From Chalara sp. BL73 (lineage: Eukaryota > Ascomycota > Leotiomycetes > Helotiales), in the NCBI GenBank assembly GCA_918026815.1, contig CAKJVC010000064.1:37482-101481 (forward strand): a stretch of DNA of 64,000 nucleotides. The letters run 5' to 3'. The notes beneath the pieces are model-generated. The model was not told where the DNA came from, ran no database searches, and worked only from the letters and a program-made list of their open reading frames with translations. The stretch's first letter is position 1; the number at the start of each line of letters is the position of its first letter. Made by a program: the position numbers and the translations under genes. This document shows, one piece after another, positions 48,401 to 59,754 of this stretch.

Positions 48401-50598
48401 TTCGAATACTAATAACAATTAAGTTTATAAAAAGCAATAAACTAGCTGTAAAAACTTAAAAAAATACTACAGTTAAACTAATTACAGTCGAGTTTTTTAA
48501 TAAAACAAACAGCGAGCTATTTAACAAAAAGTTAAAAATTTTAAAGTTTAAATTTAAGCTTTTATTAAACACGTTTAACAAGCTAATTATTAAATATATT
48601 TAACAAAATGCTACTTTAACGTTACAAATTAAAACGACTACTAAAACTAACTTAAAGTTACTTTAAAATAAATTATTAAACTTAAAGTTTTTTTAGTTTT
48701 TTAATTTCGACTTAAAAAATTAAGCCGAACTTAACTATAAAAAATATTTTTTACAAAAACGCAACAAAAACTAAACTGTCGGAAATAATAACAAAAAACT
48801 TGTAAAAAAAATTTTTAAAACTATACTAGTATTTGTAACGAACGATTTTTTTGCTGACTTTTTTTTAATCGAAATAAACGAATTAGCAATAGCTAGTACT
48901 ATTGTTAGCGGAATTTTTATTTTTACAATTTATAAACAAACTGTAAATAATTTTAATTACAGTTTGTAATAGCAAAAAGTTATAAATATAAAACTTGTTT
49001 TTTTTATTGTTAACAAAACTTAAAAAAAAGAACTTAAACTAAAAAACTACAACGAAATTTTTACTAAATAAGTTTTTATAGTTAAAACAACTTTAAAAAA
49101 ATTAATAAAACGTTTTAAAACTAAACTAGTTGCTCGAAGTTTTTTACAAGTTTACTAATAAAACTATTTCGAAACTTTTGCGTTAACAATTCGAATAAAT
49201 ATATTACGAATTTTACTAATTATAATTACAGTTAAAAATTTAAAGTATTATTATTTCGATATTAAAAACGCGTTTATTAAATTCGCTTTTTAAAAAAAAA
49301 ATTATTTAGTAAAGTTTAATAGTATAGCAGTTCGCAATAAATATATTTTACGAGTTTTACGAAACTTTTACAAACTAAAACAAACTGCAAAAAATTAAAA
49401 TTTGTTTTGCAAATTTTATTTGTTTGTAAAAAGTTTTGTTTAAAGTTTAACAAATTTGTATTTGTTTACGTATACGCAGCTCGGTTTAATTTTACTTGTT
49501 TATATTAACAATATAATACTCGCAGTATTTAAAGTAACCGACGTCGAATAGTTCGACAATTACTTTTTTTCGCAATTTATAACTAAAAACTTAAAAAAAA
49601 TTAAAAAAATTTTAAATATACAAATTACTTGAAACCGGAAAACAAAAAAACTATAAATCGATTAAAAACAGTATTTAAACGCTGTTTTAAACTGTTACGA
49701 ATTTATATACAGTATTTATAAAAAAAAGTTTATTTTTATTAAAAACTACAACAATTTACAGTTTACAAAACTTAATAATTAACGAATTAATATTAACGAA
49801 TACTAACGAATTATAAACAGTTTAATATACAGTATAGTTTATATTCGTTTAAACAAAGTTTTTAACTTTAAAAAACTTAGTTAGTTTATAAAAAATTTCG
49901 CAAACTACTACAGTAACGCGCTTAAAAAACTTATACAATATTTACGAATTACTATAGTACAAAAAGTGTAATACGAGCTAAAAAAAAACTACAATTTAGT
50001 ACTTTATTTAAACGCCGACTAAGCAAAAAACAAAACAAACTGTAAAAATATTTTAAACAACGTTATTATACTTTACAAAAAACTCGTTTTTTAAAAAAGT
50101 ATAAAACAAATTTCAGTAGTAGCATTTAGCACAGAATTAAAATACGTTGCAATAATTATGTACGCTAAAACGAGCTAATAGCTAGCACAGATTTTTCGTA
50201 ATATAAAACACGTAAAATATATCGAAAAACTTTCGCAAACCGTAAAAATCTACAAAAACAATTAAAAAGCGCTAACTTTAGTCAAAAACTTTTATTTATA
50301 CGAACGTTCGAAGTATATCGATATTTGCTATTACTATATTCGTGACTTAACTGAAAAAAAACGAATACAAATAACGTACGTATTTACAAAGTTTATATTC
50401 GTAAACGAACTAACGAAGCTTTTTAAATATGTCGCGTTCGAAAAGTACTGCTACTTATTAAAACTAGTAAAAAAACAAAAACGGCTTTTTGCTCGAAAAA
50501 AAAACGTTAAAGTTAAATAAAAGCAAAAAAAACAAAAAAACAGTAAAAAAATAGTAAAAGCTAAATATATACTTTATTACAAGTATGCTAAGTAAAAG

Positions 50599-50825
50599 TG
50601 TTAAGAATTAGTAGTGTAGCTTACCCGTAAAGCATAAGCTATCCTTTATGTAATAGTTTAGTTATCAGTGAAAAAGTCGCACTTTTTTTACTGAGCACTT
50701 TTGCAAAGCTCTTTAATTAATCAATTAATTCTCCCTGAACCACTGCAATTCGGCAGACCTTGCGTACAGCACAAGCTTCCTTTCCCCAAGTTGACTGTGG
50801 TCAACTTAGCATACTTATTTCAACA
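50599..50825 (+). repeat. Copia B 3' LTR
   Basis: 227 bp, starts TGTTAAG and ends TTTCAACA. Its differences from the 5' LTR are almost all transitions. Confidence 0.92.
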
Positions 50826-50830
50826 GTTTT

Positions 50831-51900
50831 TATAAAACCGTTAACTAAGCTATGTTCGGTCTATAAATTAGCTGTAAGCATAACACGAGCGCTGATATAT
50901 ATGTAAAGCTTTAGTAACAAATTATCGGCTTTATTTTCGGTAGCTCGAACAACGCTACGGCCGGTATGCCGAGTTGTAATTTTAATAACAAACTGTTACA
51001 GTACAGTTAAAAAAGCAAAATTCCGTTTTGTAACTTCGTTTTTAGTGTAATAAAGCCGCAAAGCAGTCGCAAAACTTTAAACTTCGAGTGCGAAAAGCAT
51101 ATTTGCGATGCGTATACAAAATAGTTCTTAGCTAGAAATTAACAACTAAAAAACTTGTAGTTTACTTAAAACAGCTCGAAAGTTAGTTAAAAAATCGTTT
51201 TTTTTTTGTTGCTGCATAACTTAAGTTAGCCGAACAAATCGATTAAAAGCTCGATATAAGCACTAGCTTTTAATAGTATAAAGCTCGGTTTAAACAGCCG
51301 AAATATATAATAGCTTTTTTTTTACAAGCAGCAATTAAAAAAAATTTTTACACAACAAAACGTTTACACTTTTAAAAAAAAGTATGCTCGAAAAAAAAAT
51401 CGTTCGTAAACGATCGTTAATTAGCGACAAAGTTTTTAAGTTTACTATAAATTTTTTATTAATAATTAAAAATCGACAATGCCGAAACTGACTTTGTAAA
51501 GTTTGTAAAGTCGACGTATTAATATTAAATTTTTTACTTTTAACTAGAAGCCGAAATAAGCTATGTAATGTTTAATTTGTAATATTAAAAGCTGCTATAT
51601 TTGTAAAAACACTTCGGAATACCGAATTGCTTTTTCCGGCTTCGATTGTAAGCTTTTAAAAACAAGCACAGATTTTTAACAGTATATACGTTTTTCCGGA
51701 TTCGGCAACGCTATTTACATTTAATAGTAGTTGAAAAAGTAAAGGCTTTTTTAGTGCTGCTGCATTAAGTTCGTAAACGTATTAAAAAACAATTGTATTG
51801 TAAAGCTTTAGCTGCTTCGTATTTAAGTTTTTGGGCGAAAAATCAACTGTAACAGCTTGTACGGCTTAATTATTATTTTTAAACTGTTTTTATATATTCG
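50831..51900 (-). pseudogene. Helitron PIF1 helicase, N-terminal and central part
   Basis: The Walker A region at 51689-51709 reads VAESGKT (family GVAGSGKT). Downstream on the same strand come FTNIAAFNIT and TLHSLFRLL (family PTGIAA and TLHSLFRLPV), then HCRFLIINKKFIVNLKTLSL, where family members have the Walker B DEKSM. After that come NVLLCKNFF (CGDFFQLPP motif) and RHTGRS, AAR-like VMLTANL and LVNG before the Copia B junction. The G-to-A and C-to-T changes hit catalytic residues (Asp-Glu to Asn-Lys), so the protein is dead. Confidence 0.88.
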
Positions 51901-53099
51901 AGCGTATATTGCAACGACCGATATGTGTCGATTAATTATATTGTTAATCAAGTAAACGTTGACTTAGTTTAGTAGTGTCGACTTGTAAAAAATCATGACT
52001 TAAACGCCGGCGAGCTAAAAATTTAAATTCATTTAATAAAGCATCGTTTTTTTCCGAATTTAGCTTAATATCGCTATTATCGGACTTTGAGTTTTCGTTA
52101 AATACTAAGTCGGTATAATAGTCCGGAAAATAAGAATGCGCTTATATATAAGCCGAAAACGCATTGCTGTAAAACTCGTAAACTCGTTTATTAACCGAAA
52201 GTAAGTTATTTTATTTTGTAAACAAATAGTATAGTATAAATTTTACTCGGCAATAGTTTGTATACTTAAGCGAAGCAAAATAGCTTAAATACTATAAATA
52301 ATAGTTAATAACACGAAGTTTAGCTTAAAGTCGGCGTAACTATTTAATTTAATTTTAGTTTCGTAAATACTTAAACAAAAAAAGATTAATAAGCGCAAAA
52401 TCGACCGAATTTTAACGCTGTTTTTAATATCGCTGTAAAGTAAAACGCTGTGCGGAAACTTTTTTAGATTTAAAGAATATTAAATTTTTTTGTTGCTTTT
52501 TCGGGCGGCAGTTAAAATTTACAATTTGCTGAATAGATTTTTGCACCGGAAGCTTTAATAAAATATAAAATACTTTTTGAATAAACTAGTTACGTTTTTT
52601 AATTAGTTTATTTAGCAGCCGAAAAACAAAAAACAGCAAAAAAGCGCGGTTATTAATATAAAAAAAAATTTAAGTTTAAAGTTTTGTATATAACACCGAA
52701 AACTTTTCGGCTTTAAAAACGTATTTTTTTAAATAAAATAACATTGCGTAAATTGTAACAAGCGGCTAAATATTAGTATTAGTTAACTAGCTTAACGTAA
52801 TTACAAGTGCTACTTAGTTTAAAATAGTATAGTTTCGAGCCGAAAAAAAAATTAAATTTTTATAGTTAATATTTTTAATTACTATTGCAATGTTAAATAA
52901 AAGTTTCGGAAAAAAAAACCGACAAGTTAAAAAAGCTAATAAGCTTTTTTTTGTTCGTAAACAGTAGTTTTAAGTACAAGTACTGTAACGTTAAAAGCGA
53001 TTAATTAAAGCCGTAAATTGATTTGCGGTATTTTTTATATTCGTAAACGCAAAAAATGCTGGATTTCGAGTGTTCGGAAACTGTGTTTAATTCGGGTTT

Positions 53100-54030
53100 T
53101 CTGCTGTAATTCGCGCTTTTTAGTATTAAGCAAATTTTTTTAGTTTTACAAGTATATCCGGGTCAAATTAAAGTGCAGTTAAAATTTAAAACAACTCGTG
53201 AAAGTAGTTTAATTTACGAGCTTGTTATTTCGAACGATTTTATAAATTGGTATACTCGAAAAACGGCTTAATAACGTGCTGTAAAAAAACTGTAAACCGA
53301 AAGTAAAAGTAGTAAGCAATAATATAAAAACAAGCTTGAATGCTGTTTTATTTCTATTTTTGTAGCGCAATTTTATTACTTGTAAAAAGCTCGTTTCGGC
53401 TCGGCAAATAACGATAGAAATTATTTTATTGTATATTAGCTGTACTAAACGTAAAAAAAACAAAAGCAGCGTTAAAGCTAAAAAATCGAGCTTAAGCTTA
53501 TAAAGCATTGCTTCGATTTTTTCAAAATAAGCGTATGCCGGTTAAACAGCTACTTTAACGAACGATTTAAAGCAAAATATAATTCGAATTGTTAACTAAC
53601 GTTTTTACAAATTTTTTACGAGTAAGATTTTTAGTTTCTAAGTGTTTAAAAACGTAAAACCGAGCCGATTTACTAGCTTTTCGCTGCATTAAAATATTAA
53701 AAACTAAAAACCGCTAGCGAAAATACTGGCTAAATCTGTTATTTTTATAGTATAGTAAATGCCGCGTATATTTCGCTAAGTTGATTTTACGGATTTGTAA
53801 AGCGTTGAACTTTGTACAGCCAGTAAAATAAAAAGTTGAAAAAGCTATAACAAACAGCTTATCGTTTTTAGTTGTTTTATTTAAAAAAGTCGCACAAATA
53901 AAAAATGCTAGCAACTCGTAATTTAATAAAATTTAAGCTGTACACTTAGCTGTAAAGCTTGCTAATATTAAATCAACTTTTGTAGCGTTAACACTAATAT
54001 TAAAAACTATTAATTAAGAATTTAAAAAAA
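53100..54030 (-). pseudogene. Helitron Rep / Helitron_like_N domain
   Basis: Minus-strand reading contains LAKYTRHLLYYKNNRFSQYF, RFLVFNILMQRKASKSARFYV and CLTGIRLF, then FFTFSTANIQ and YRYLP. This is the order seen in fungal Helitron-like N domains (FFTLSAADLQW...RHLP). Near 53198-53206 the expected His-hydrophobic-His metal motif reads Tyr-Phe-His, a single CAC-to-TAC change. Rep proteins nick and join DNA during rolling-circle transposition. This copy is inactive because of stops and the lost His. Confidence 0.8.
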
Positions 54031-54369
54031 GCAAGTCGTTGTTCGTAATAAGCAGTACCGGATCCGGATTTAAATTACTATCAAAGTTATTATTGTTAAT
54101 AATAATAATAAAAATAAAAAAATATTACTGTTTTCCGGAAACGTATTAATACGAGTTGTTAAAATTGTAATATTTTTGTAATTTGGATAGTAAACTTGTA
54201 AAAACCGAAACTAAGTTAAAACTCGGTTTTTACAAACTCGAAAATTTTTTGTATACTAGCAAAAGTATCGAAAATCGGCTTATAAAACACTGTCGAACGG
54301 CCGTAAAAGCACTATATTTAATTTAGCAAGCAAATTAAGTAATACATTAATCGTTTTAACAATGTTTTG

Positions 54370-54543
54370 TGTCACGTCGCGTGCTCCCAAGCACACGTGA
54401 TCCATATTAGGCGAGCTCCCCGAGCTCCTCGTGTATATATAGCCTGCTCTCCCCGAGCTCCCTCTTCCTCTTTTAGCTATAGATTCTCGTATTACACCAC
54501 CGTTGCTTTCTGTATCTGTAGATCCACAGCGCGTGCCGTGACA
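54370..54543 (+). repeat. Gypsy 1 5' LTR
   Basis: GC-richer island with perfect TGTCACG...CGTGACA ends, 174 bp, containing TATATATA-like sequence (GTGTATATATAGCC) suitable as the LTR promoter. No target duplication can be checked because the other end is off-window. Confidence 0.7.
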
Positions 54544-54829
54544 TTATTTATAGCTCTTTTTAATCAACAGCCTGAAAAAGCCTAATATTCTCCTGAAAAA
54601 GCTCGAATACTTATTTCTTACGAAAGTTAAAATATCGTACCGGAAGCTCGAAAAGCTTTCGACAACTTACAGCAGTACTCGTTTATTTCTTTCTTTTCTG
54701 AAAAAGTCGCGGCTCGTCAGTTTACGCTTCGCGCAATTAAAAAGCTTTCGATACTATACTTATTTTCTGATTTACTTATTTTGTCACTTTATTTATTTTG
54801 TTATTTTGTTACAAGCACGACAATAGCTA

Positions 54830-56060
54830 ACGCTACCGGCACAAAACGCGGTGCTAAAAACAAAGCAGCCGCAACTACTTCGAAAACACTACACGCTTAA
54901 AACTCCGGCTTTTTTTAAAACGACGAAGCAAAACTATTATTTTCTGAAAACTTTGCTATAATAGCAATACAGGCTACTTTACAGCAAATACAAAAAAAGC
55001 TAGCTACCAGCAAAAAGCAAACTCGACTACAAACTGCGCAGTTCGTCGACTTGAAAAAGCAGCTAGCAACAGAAAGCAAGTTTAATTCGAAATCATTTTT
55101 TATTCAGCTTTTAAACTCGGACACTTTTTTCTGTACAGTAAAGCGAGAAATAACAGTAAAAACGCTACGCTCCGCTTATCTTTTTACTTTTGCCCGTATT
55201 AGAAATATTCAAAAGCTCGACAACGAAATAAATTCTACTTACAAAAGTTGAGAAATCCAGCTATTCGGCTTTTTCCGGCGTTACTTAAAAATGTACAAAA
55301 CTAAGCAAAACAAAATAAATTACTTATTTCGAAAAACAACAAACTTAGCTTAAAGCTTTTTAGTAAACAGAATAAGTTATTTGTTACTTATACTTTACAC
55401 AACTGTAAATAAAATGCTCGAAACACTTATTATAAGCATAATCGACGCTAACGAACAAATCGAGCAGCGAAAAAAATACTACAAACTTTATATAACAAAT
55501 TCAAAAAGCTTCGCTAAGTTTAAGCACAAGTTTTTTTTTTGTGCAAATAAAACTAACATTTTAGTTTCGAAACAGCAAAAAAACATGTTTTAAAAACTAA
55601 AACCGAGCTTTCAATTACAACTAGCTTTTATTCGTCGATTAACAAAACTTACTTTTGCTAGTTTTTGTAGTTTAGTTTACGGCGTGTACCAAAACTCGGT
55701 AACAGCTAAGCAACAGATTCGTACCCGCTAAGCTCGACAATTTTTTTTTCAGCAATTTCCATTTCGGCAATCTTCTATTTAAGCTATCGTTAGCACATTC
55801 CGGAAAAGCTAAAAACCGAGCAAAAGTTTAATTGCTGCCACTTTATTTCCAGCTTGTTAAAACTCGGCTTTTTCAAGCAAAAAACGCTCGTCAACTTTAA
55901 AAATAGCAGCTGCAAACACATGCTACAACTGCGAAAAACTAAGCTATTACGCTACAAACTGTTTTTTGCCGCGCAAGCTAAACACGGCGCTGAAGCTCCT
56001 GAAACTGAGCTTTTTAAGCTTAGCGAAAAACTTTGCAGGACCAAAATCGCTTAGCTTAAG
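54830..56060 (+). pseudogene. Gypsy 1 gag remnant with CCHC zinc knuckle
   Basis: Short plus-strand frames at 55051-55251, 55381-55593 and 55854-56054 read as gag-like helices. The knuckle at about 55921-55962 reads CYNCEKLSYYATNC, a CCHC motif in which the His is Tyr. Nucleic-acid binding and assembly would be lost. Confidence 0.75.
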
Positions 56061-56270
56061 CTCGAAAAATAAAAAAAAGTCGAAAAAAGAAAAACTCTAA
56101 AAAAAGTTTTTTTTTTAAAGCGTACTAAAAAAAAGAATAAAAATCATGCTATTCTCGACTTACGTCGCTTTATAAACAGAAATGCTTTTACAATTTTTTG
56201 TAGTTTAATAAAAAATAGATATTGTTACAGCACTTCGAGCTTTATCGACACTAAAACAAACGTTTTTTTT

Positions 56271-56492
56271 TTGATTTACAGTTTGCTAGCCGAGCAGCTA
56301 ATTGCTAAATGCAAAGCTCGACGTTTTCAACTTCTTTTTTTTATTAAAATAAAAAGCTTCGACAGCAAGCGCGCGAAACTTATTACCGACGTTATATTAC
56401 TTTTTTTTACTGTCGACAAAAAACGTTTTTCAAAACAGCTTTTTCTTATTGCTAATTTAAGTTTTCACGACGTGATTATTAAGCGTAAGTAG
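56271..56492 (+). pseudogene. Gypsy 1 protease-region remnant
   Basis: The open 73-codon stretch contains FLIANLSFHDVIIKRK, corresponding to the conserved D(V/I)ILGRKW end of gypsy retropepsins. The active-site triad is not confidently visible. Confidence 0.6.
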
Positions 56493-57039
56493 CTAAAACA
56501 ACAAAACGCTTAGTTAAATGTTAAAAATAGAATTATTAAATAGCCGAACTGTTTGCTTTTTACAGAATCTTTCGACAAACTGATTTTCGTCACTTAATTT
56601 TCGCTCGCTCCTTAAGCGCCCGACGAAAGCGCACAAGAAGACGCGGACAAGCGCGACGCAAAACAAGCTATCGCTAAGCGCGAAACTTTAGCACGCTGCG
56701 TGCAAAAGCTTTTAATTGTTTTTTCGATTTTAGCAAGACCTGTTTAGCTCGACGAGCTCCTAAAGCCGGTACTAAAAAAACTTTTTACTTCCTAGCACGA
56801 AACTCGCACGCTTTTTAGTAATACTAACAAAGCTTAAACACTTTCAATTTTCCAGCGCGAAGCTCGCGCGCGCTCTAGCGTTAAGTGCAATGCTCGCGCG
56901 CTTTTTACTTTCTAGCGCGAAACGCTCGAGCCACTAGTCGTTTTTTCAGTACTAACCAAGTTTTAGCAGTTATTCTTGTTTTCGAAACAAAACAGCATTA
57001 AACTCGCTATTTCGGCGAAAGCAGCTGTCGACAAAAGCT

Positions 57040-58238
57040 TGCTAAGCGTAAATATAGCGCTTATTAGCGCATTCGCGTTTACGCTTTACACGCGTCGAAA
57101 AAGCAATTTAGTGTTTACAACAAGCCTGTATAAAATCGATTAAATTTTGGAAAAGCGGAAAATTATAGCTCGCAAGCTTTTTAACTTATCAAGTAAAACT
57201 TACCTGTTAATAGCAAAACTAAACTACAGTAAAAACAACGCTTTAGTTCAAGCTAAAGTTTTTAAGTTTTATTAAAATTGTTTTAGTGCGTTTTCGAAAA
57301 AAGCTTTCGACAAGTTGCTTTTGTTGCGTTTTAAAATAAACCACAAAATCGAGCTTACAAAGCTAAATTTTTTAAATTACAGCTTTTTTTACAAAATAAC
57401 TACAAAAAAGTTTTTTGCTGTTAAAAAGTACTTGCTCGAAAATTTAAGTAAAAGCTTTATTGTCGAAAACCAAGCTTTTTTTGCGTTTCCAGTTTTTTTT
57501 GTTAAGAAAAAAAATAAAAGCTTTCGCTTTTGTATTAATTACTGCAAGCTTAACTCGATTACTCGGAAAAATCAACACTCGCTTTTTTTAATTGACGAAA
57601 CGTTAGCACGCTTAACAAAAGCCAAAATTTACACTAAGCTTAATATTCGCTAAGCGTTTTATCGTATACGTATAAATCTTGACTTAGAAGAGTTTACAAC
57701 GTTTTGTACGCGCTATAGCTTTTACAAGTGCAAAATGCTTTTTTTTAGTCTGACGAACAGCTCGGCCACGTACTAAAAATATATAAACAGCGTGCTTTTT
57801 GACTATTTAAATAACTTTTGCACAGTTTACTTAAACGACATTTTGATTTTTTTTAACAGCAAGCGCGAGCACGTAAAACATGTTCGCAAAGTTTTCGAGC
57901 GGCTACAAACTGCCGGCCTGCAAATAAACATTTGGAAAACAAAGTTTCACGTAACTCGTACTAAGTATTTAAGCTTTATAATTATAACAAAAAGCATCGA
58001 AATAAACTTTAAAAAAATTTCGGCTATTACTTTTTAAGCTCAGCCAACTAATATGCGCAGCGTACAGTTATTTCTGGAGTTTTGTAACTTTTACCGGCGT
58101 TTTATTAAAGATTACGAACGCTTAGTATTTTTTTTAACGCAGCTTACAAAAAAAAATGTTTTTTTCAAGTTTAATAAAAATTGTTAAAAAGCATTTGCGT
58201 TGCTTAAAAAGTTTTTGACAGCCGTTTTTGTACTGCAG
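57040..58238 (+). pseudogene. Gypsy 1 reverse transcriptase remnant
   Basis: 57315-57653 contains FPVFFVKKKNKSFRFCINYCKLN and IDETLARLTKAKIYTKLNIR, the RT fingers and palm. At 57828-57839 the catalytic YLDD reads YLND, followed by KREHVKHVRKVFERLQTAGL. A connection-domain segment (RSVQLFLEFCNFYRRFIKDY) follows. Coding ends at the gypsy 2 insertion. Confidence 0.9.
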
Positions 58239-58590
58239 TGTTACGGTCCTATCAGCCTACAACTGATATAGATAGAAGATCTTAGTCCGAAGGTTTGTTG
58301 GTCTGGGGAGAAGTAGGTATATCACATATATGGAGTAAGATCCCGATAACAGTATGTTGTTAAGATACTATATTGAGTTGAGCACAAAGCTCCTATTTAA
58401 GGAAAAGCTATCTATTTATATAGATTCCCTCGTGTGTTTGGATCATTGCAAGCGCTATGATCTATGGATCGTAGATCATAGCATGATTCATGATTCATTA
58501 CGTGATTTTACCCCAGGAATTCTCTGTGTAAACTAAATCTACCGAGCTTCAGGCTCTTAAAGCATAAGTCTGTTAGCGATGCGCGTAACA
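58239..58590 (-). repeat. Gypsy 2 LTR (352 bp)
   Basis: Perfect 7-bp inverted ends, TG...CA. It is clearly less AT-rich than surrounding DNA and is placed exactly where gypsy 1 pol breaks. Confidence 0.75.
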
Positions 58591-58679
58591 CTATTCTTTT
58601 CCTAGACTAGCGTGTTTACATGCTTAAGTATGCTAAAGAAATATCGTGGGAGGCCGTATAGCCGTCTTTTTCTTTTATT

Positions 58680-59282
58680 ATGACAACTAAGCGTACAGCC
58701 GATTGCTTAAATTCTGAAAATACGTCGAAAAAAAATATTAAAAAAAAAAATCTAAAAAAACGAATAATTCTGACTAGCGAAAAAATAATTCCGTGTACTG
58801 TTTGCGAAAAGAAACATGCCCGAAATCGACATTTTATAAAATGCATAAAAGCGGAAAGGTCAACTCGTTGTGCTGAGTGTGTGCGTCGTAGTTTTTTTAA
58901 TTGTAATGCTAGTAGTCCTGCTTTTAAGGACTGAAAGTCTTTAAACAAAGCAAAAAAGAAGTTGGAAAAGGACGAGGCCAAAGCCGAAAAAGAAGCCGAA
59001 GCACTCGCCGAGGCTGCCGCAAAGATTTCTGCACGGATTAAACGGATCCGTACGCAGAAGAAGTTTCTTTGCGCTCGTGAAAAAGAAATGTTGCGCCGGG
59101 GGCTCGCGTCTTTGGACGAGCTCGATGCTTTGGAAGAAAAAAAACGAATGGCTCAGAAAGCTACGCAGGCCAGGCCCGAGGATCCTTTAGAGAATGTGCA
59201 CAACGCATTTTGCACACCTGAAGTTCTGCCGAACACTTTTTTTGCTGACTATGACTTTTTTTCTCCTGAAAACGTTTTTTAG
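58680..59282 (+). pseudogene. Extra retrotransposon ORF: Cys-rich plus coiled-coil protein, one stop
   Basis: A 200-codon plus-strand frame is broken once, by TGA at 58932-58934; otherwise it is open from ATG 58680 to the stop at 59282. The N-terminal half is Lys-rich with a cysteine pattern C-x2-C-x12-C-x8-C-x2-C-x7-C (PCTVCEKKH, RCAECVRRS), possibly zinc-binding. The second half is a strongly charged probable coiled coil (KAEKEAEALAEAAAKISARI) followed by FLCAREKEMLRRGLASLDEL. I recall similar Cys-rich proteins with an MLRRGL-x-(S/T)LDELD tail among uncharacterised ascomycete proteins, but know no function. It is antisense to gypsy 2 pol and convergent with it, and is visibly less mutated than that pol. 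Confidence 0.7.
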
Positions 59283-59289
59283 GCTTTAC

Positions 59290-59640
59290 ACTTGAAATTC
59301 TTAAATATTGACAGTAAAACTTTTCGAGCATTTCAAAGCAGTTAAAGTTTCTTTTTGGTTTTTATGTGTTTTCCGAATTTAAGTAATTAATCTATTTAAT
59401 CAAATACTTTAGTTTCTTTTTAATATACTTGCAGTTTAGAATTTTTTCGATTTCGTATTTAGCTTTTAGGTTAATTAGTTCAATTTCCGTGTATGAAGCT
59501 AGCGGTGCTTTTTCTAGTACTAGTTCAAAAAGTAAAGCGAAAAATACTGAGTATATATTCATAGTTTTAAGAAAATGAAGTTCGAATGTATTTAGTCCTA
59601 CAATTCGTTTAATTTTAAATAGTTTCAACTTTTTGTAATT
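59290..59640 (-). pseudogene. Gypsy 2 integrase C-terminus with chromodomain
   Basis: Minus-strand reading gives LFKIKRIVGLNTFELHFLKT, then YEIEKILNCKYIKKKLKYLIK, and after a stop INYLNSENT, i.e. the chromodomain pattern Y-x-VE-x-ILD...YLVKW...NTWEP. Chromovirus chromodomains direct integration to heterochromatin. A stop stands where the conserved Trp is expected. Confidence 0.8.
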
Positions 59641-59754
59641 CAGTTTGTCGCTTAGTTTTTTGGTTTTAATGTTTTTTCTGACAAAATAAACTTTATTCTT
59701 TTTTTTAAAGTATAATGTTTTACTATACTTACAGTTGTAGTATTTCGCAGATTT

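Larger units (their letters stand above)
45195..50825 (+). mobile_element. Ty1/copia LTR retrotransposon, copy B (complete, dead)
   Basis: Same family and orientation as copy A. The 227-bp LTRs bound about 5.2 kb of interior and begin TGTTGAG or TGTTAAG; both end TTTCAACA. The flanking 5-bp GTTTT at 45190-45194 and 50826-50830 is the target duplication. It interrupts the Helitron helicase. The interior is more eroded than copy A. At 49501-49512 the reverse-transcriptase YVDD box reads YINN, so both catalytic aspartates are lost, and no frame above 60 codons survives. Confidence 0.93.
44630..54369 (-). mobile_element. Helitron-type element, degraded and interrupted by Copia B
   Basis: Translating the minus strand through its stops gives one collinear Rep-helicase polyprotein. 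A Helitron_like_N/Rep region lies at about 54.0-53.1 kb and a PIF1-type helicase at 51.9-50.83 kb. The helicase continues at 45.19-44.69 kb on the far side of Copia B (45195-50825). Copia A lies just beyond the helicase end, so the element's 3' end may be left of 38.9 kb. The 5' end is cut or bordered by the gypsy LTR at 54370. I did not identify terminal TC or CTRR signals, so the boundaries given are those of recognisable content only. Confidence 0.8.
54370..58238 (+). mobile_element. Ty3/gypsy retrotransposon 1 (5' part; split by gypsy 2)
   Basis: It starts with a 174-bp LTR and continues with gag, protease and reverse transcriptase remnants on the plus strand. At 58,238 it is interrupted inside pol, after the YLDDI box and the FCNFYRRFIK-type segment, by the LTR of a second gypsy element. 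The rest, including its 3' LTR, should lie beyond the window. It is moderately to heavily RIP-mutated. Confidence 0.85.

Noticed and set aside
38938..50825. Four spaced similar blocks considered as a CRISPR-like array
   Set aside because: They are 221-227 bp LTRs in two retrotransposons with target duplications; the genome is eukaryotic.
54367..54585. 72-codon ORF in a GC-richer island
   Set aside because: It coincides with a 174-bp LTR that has perfect inverted ends; the frame is a by-product of the LTR.
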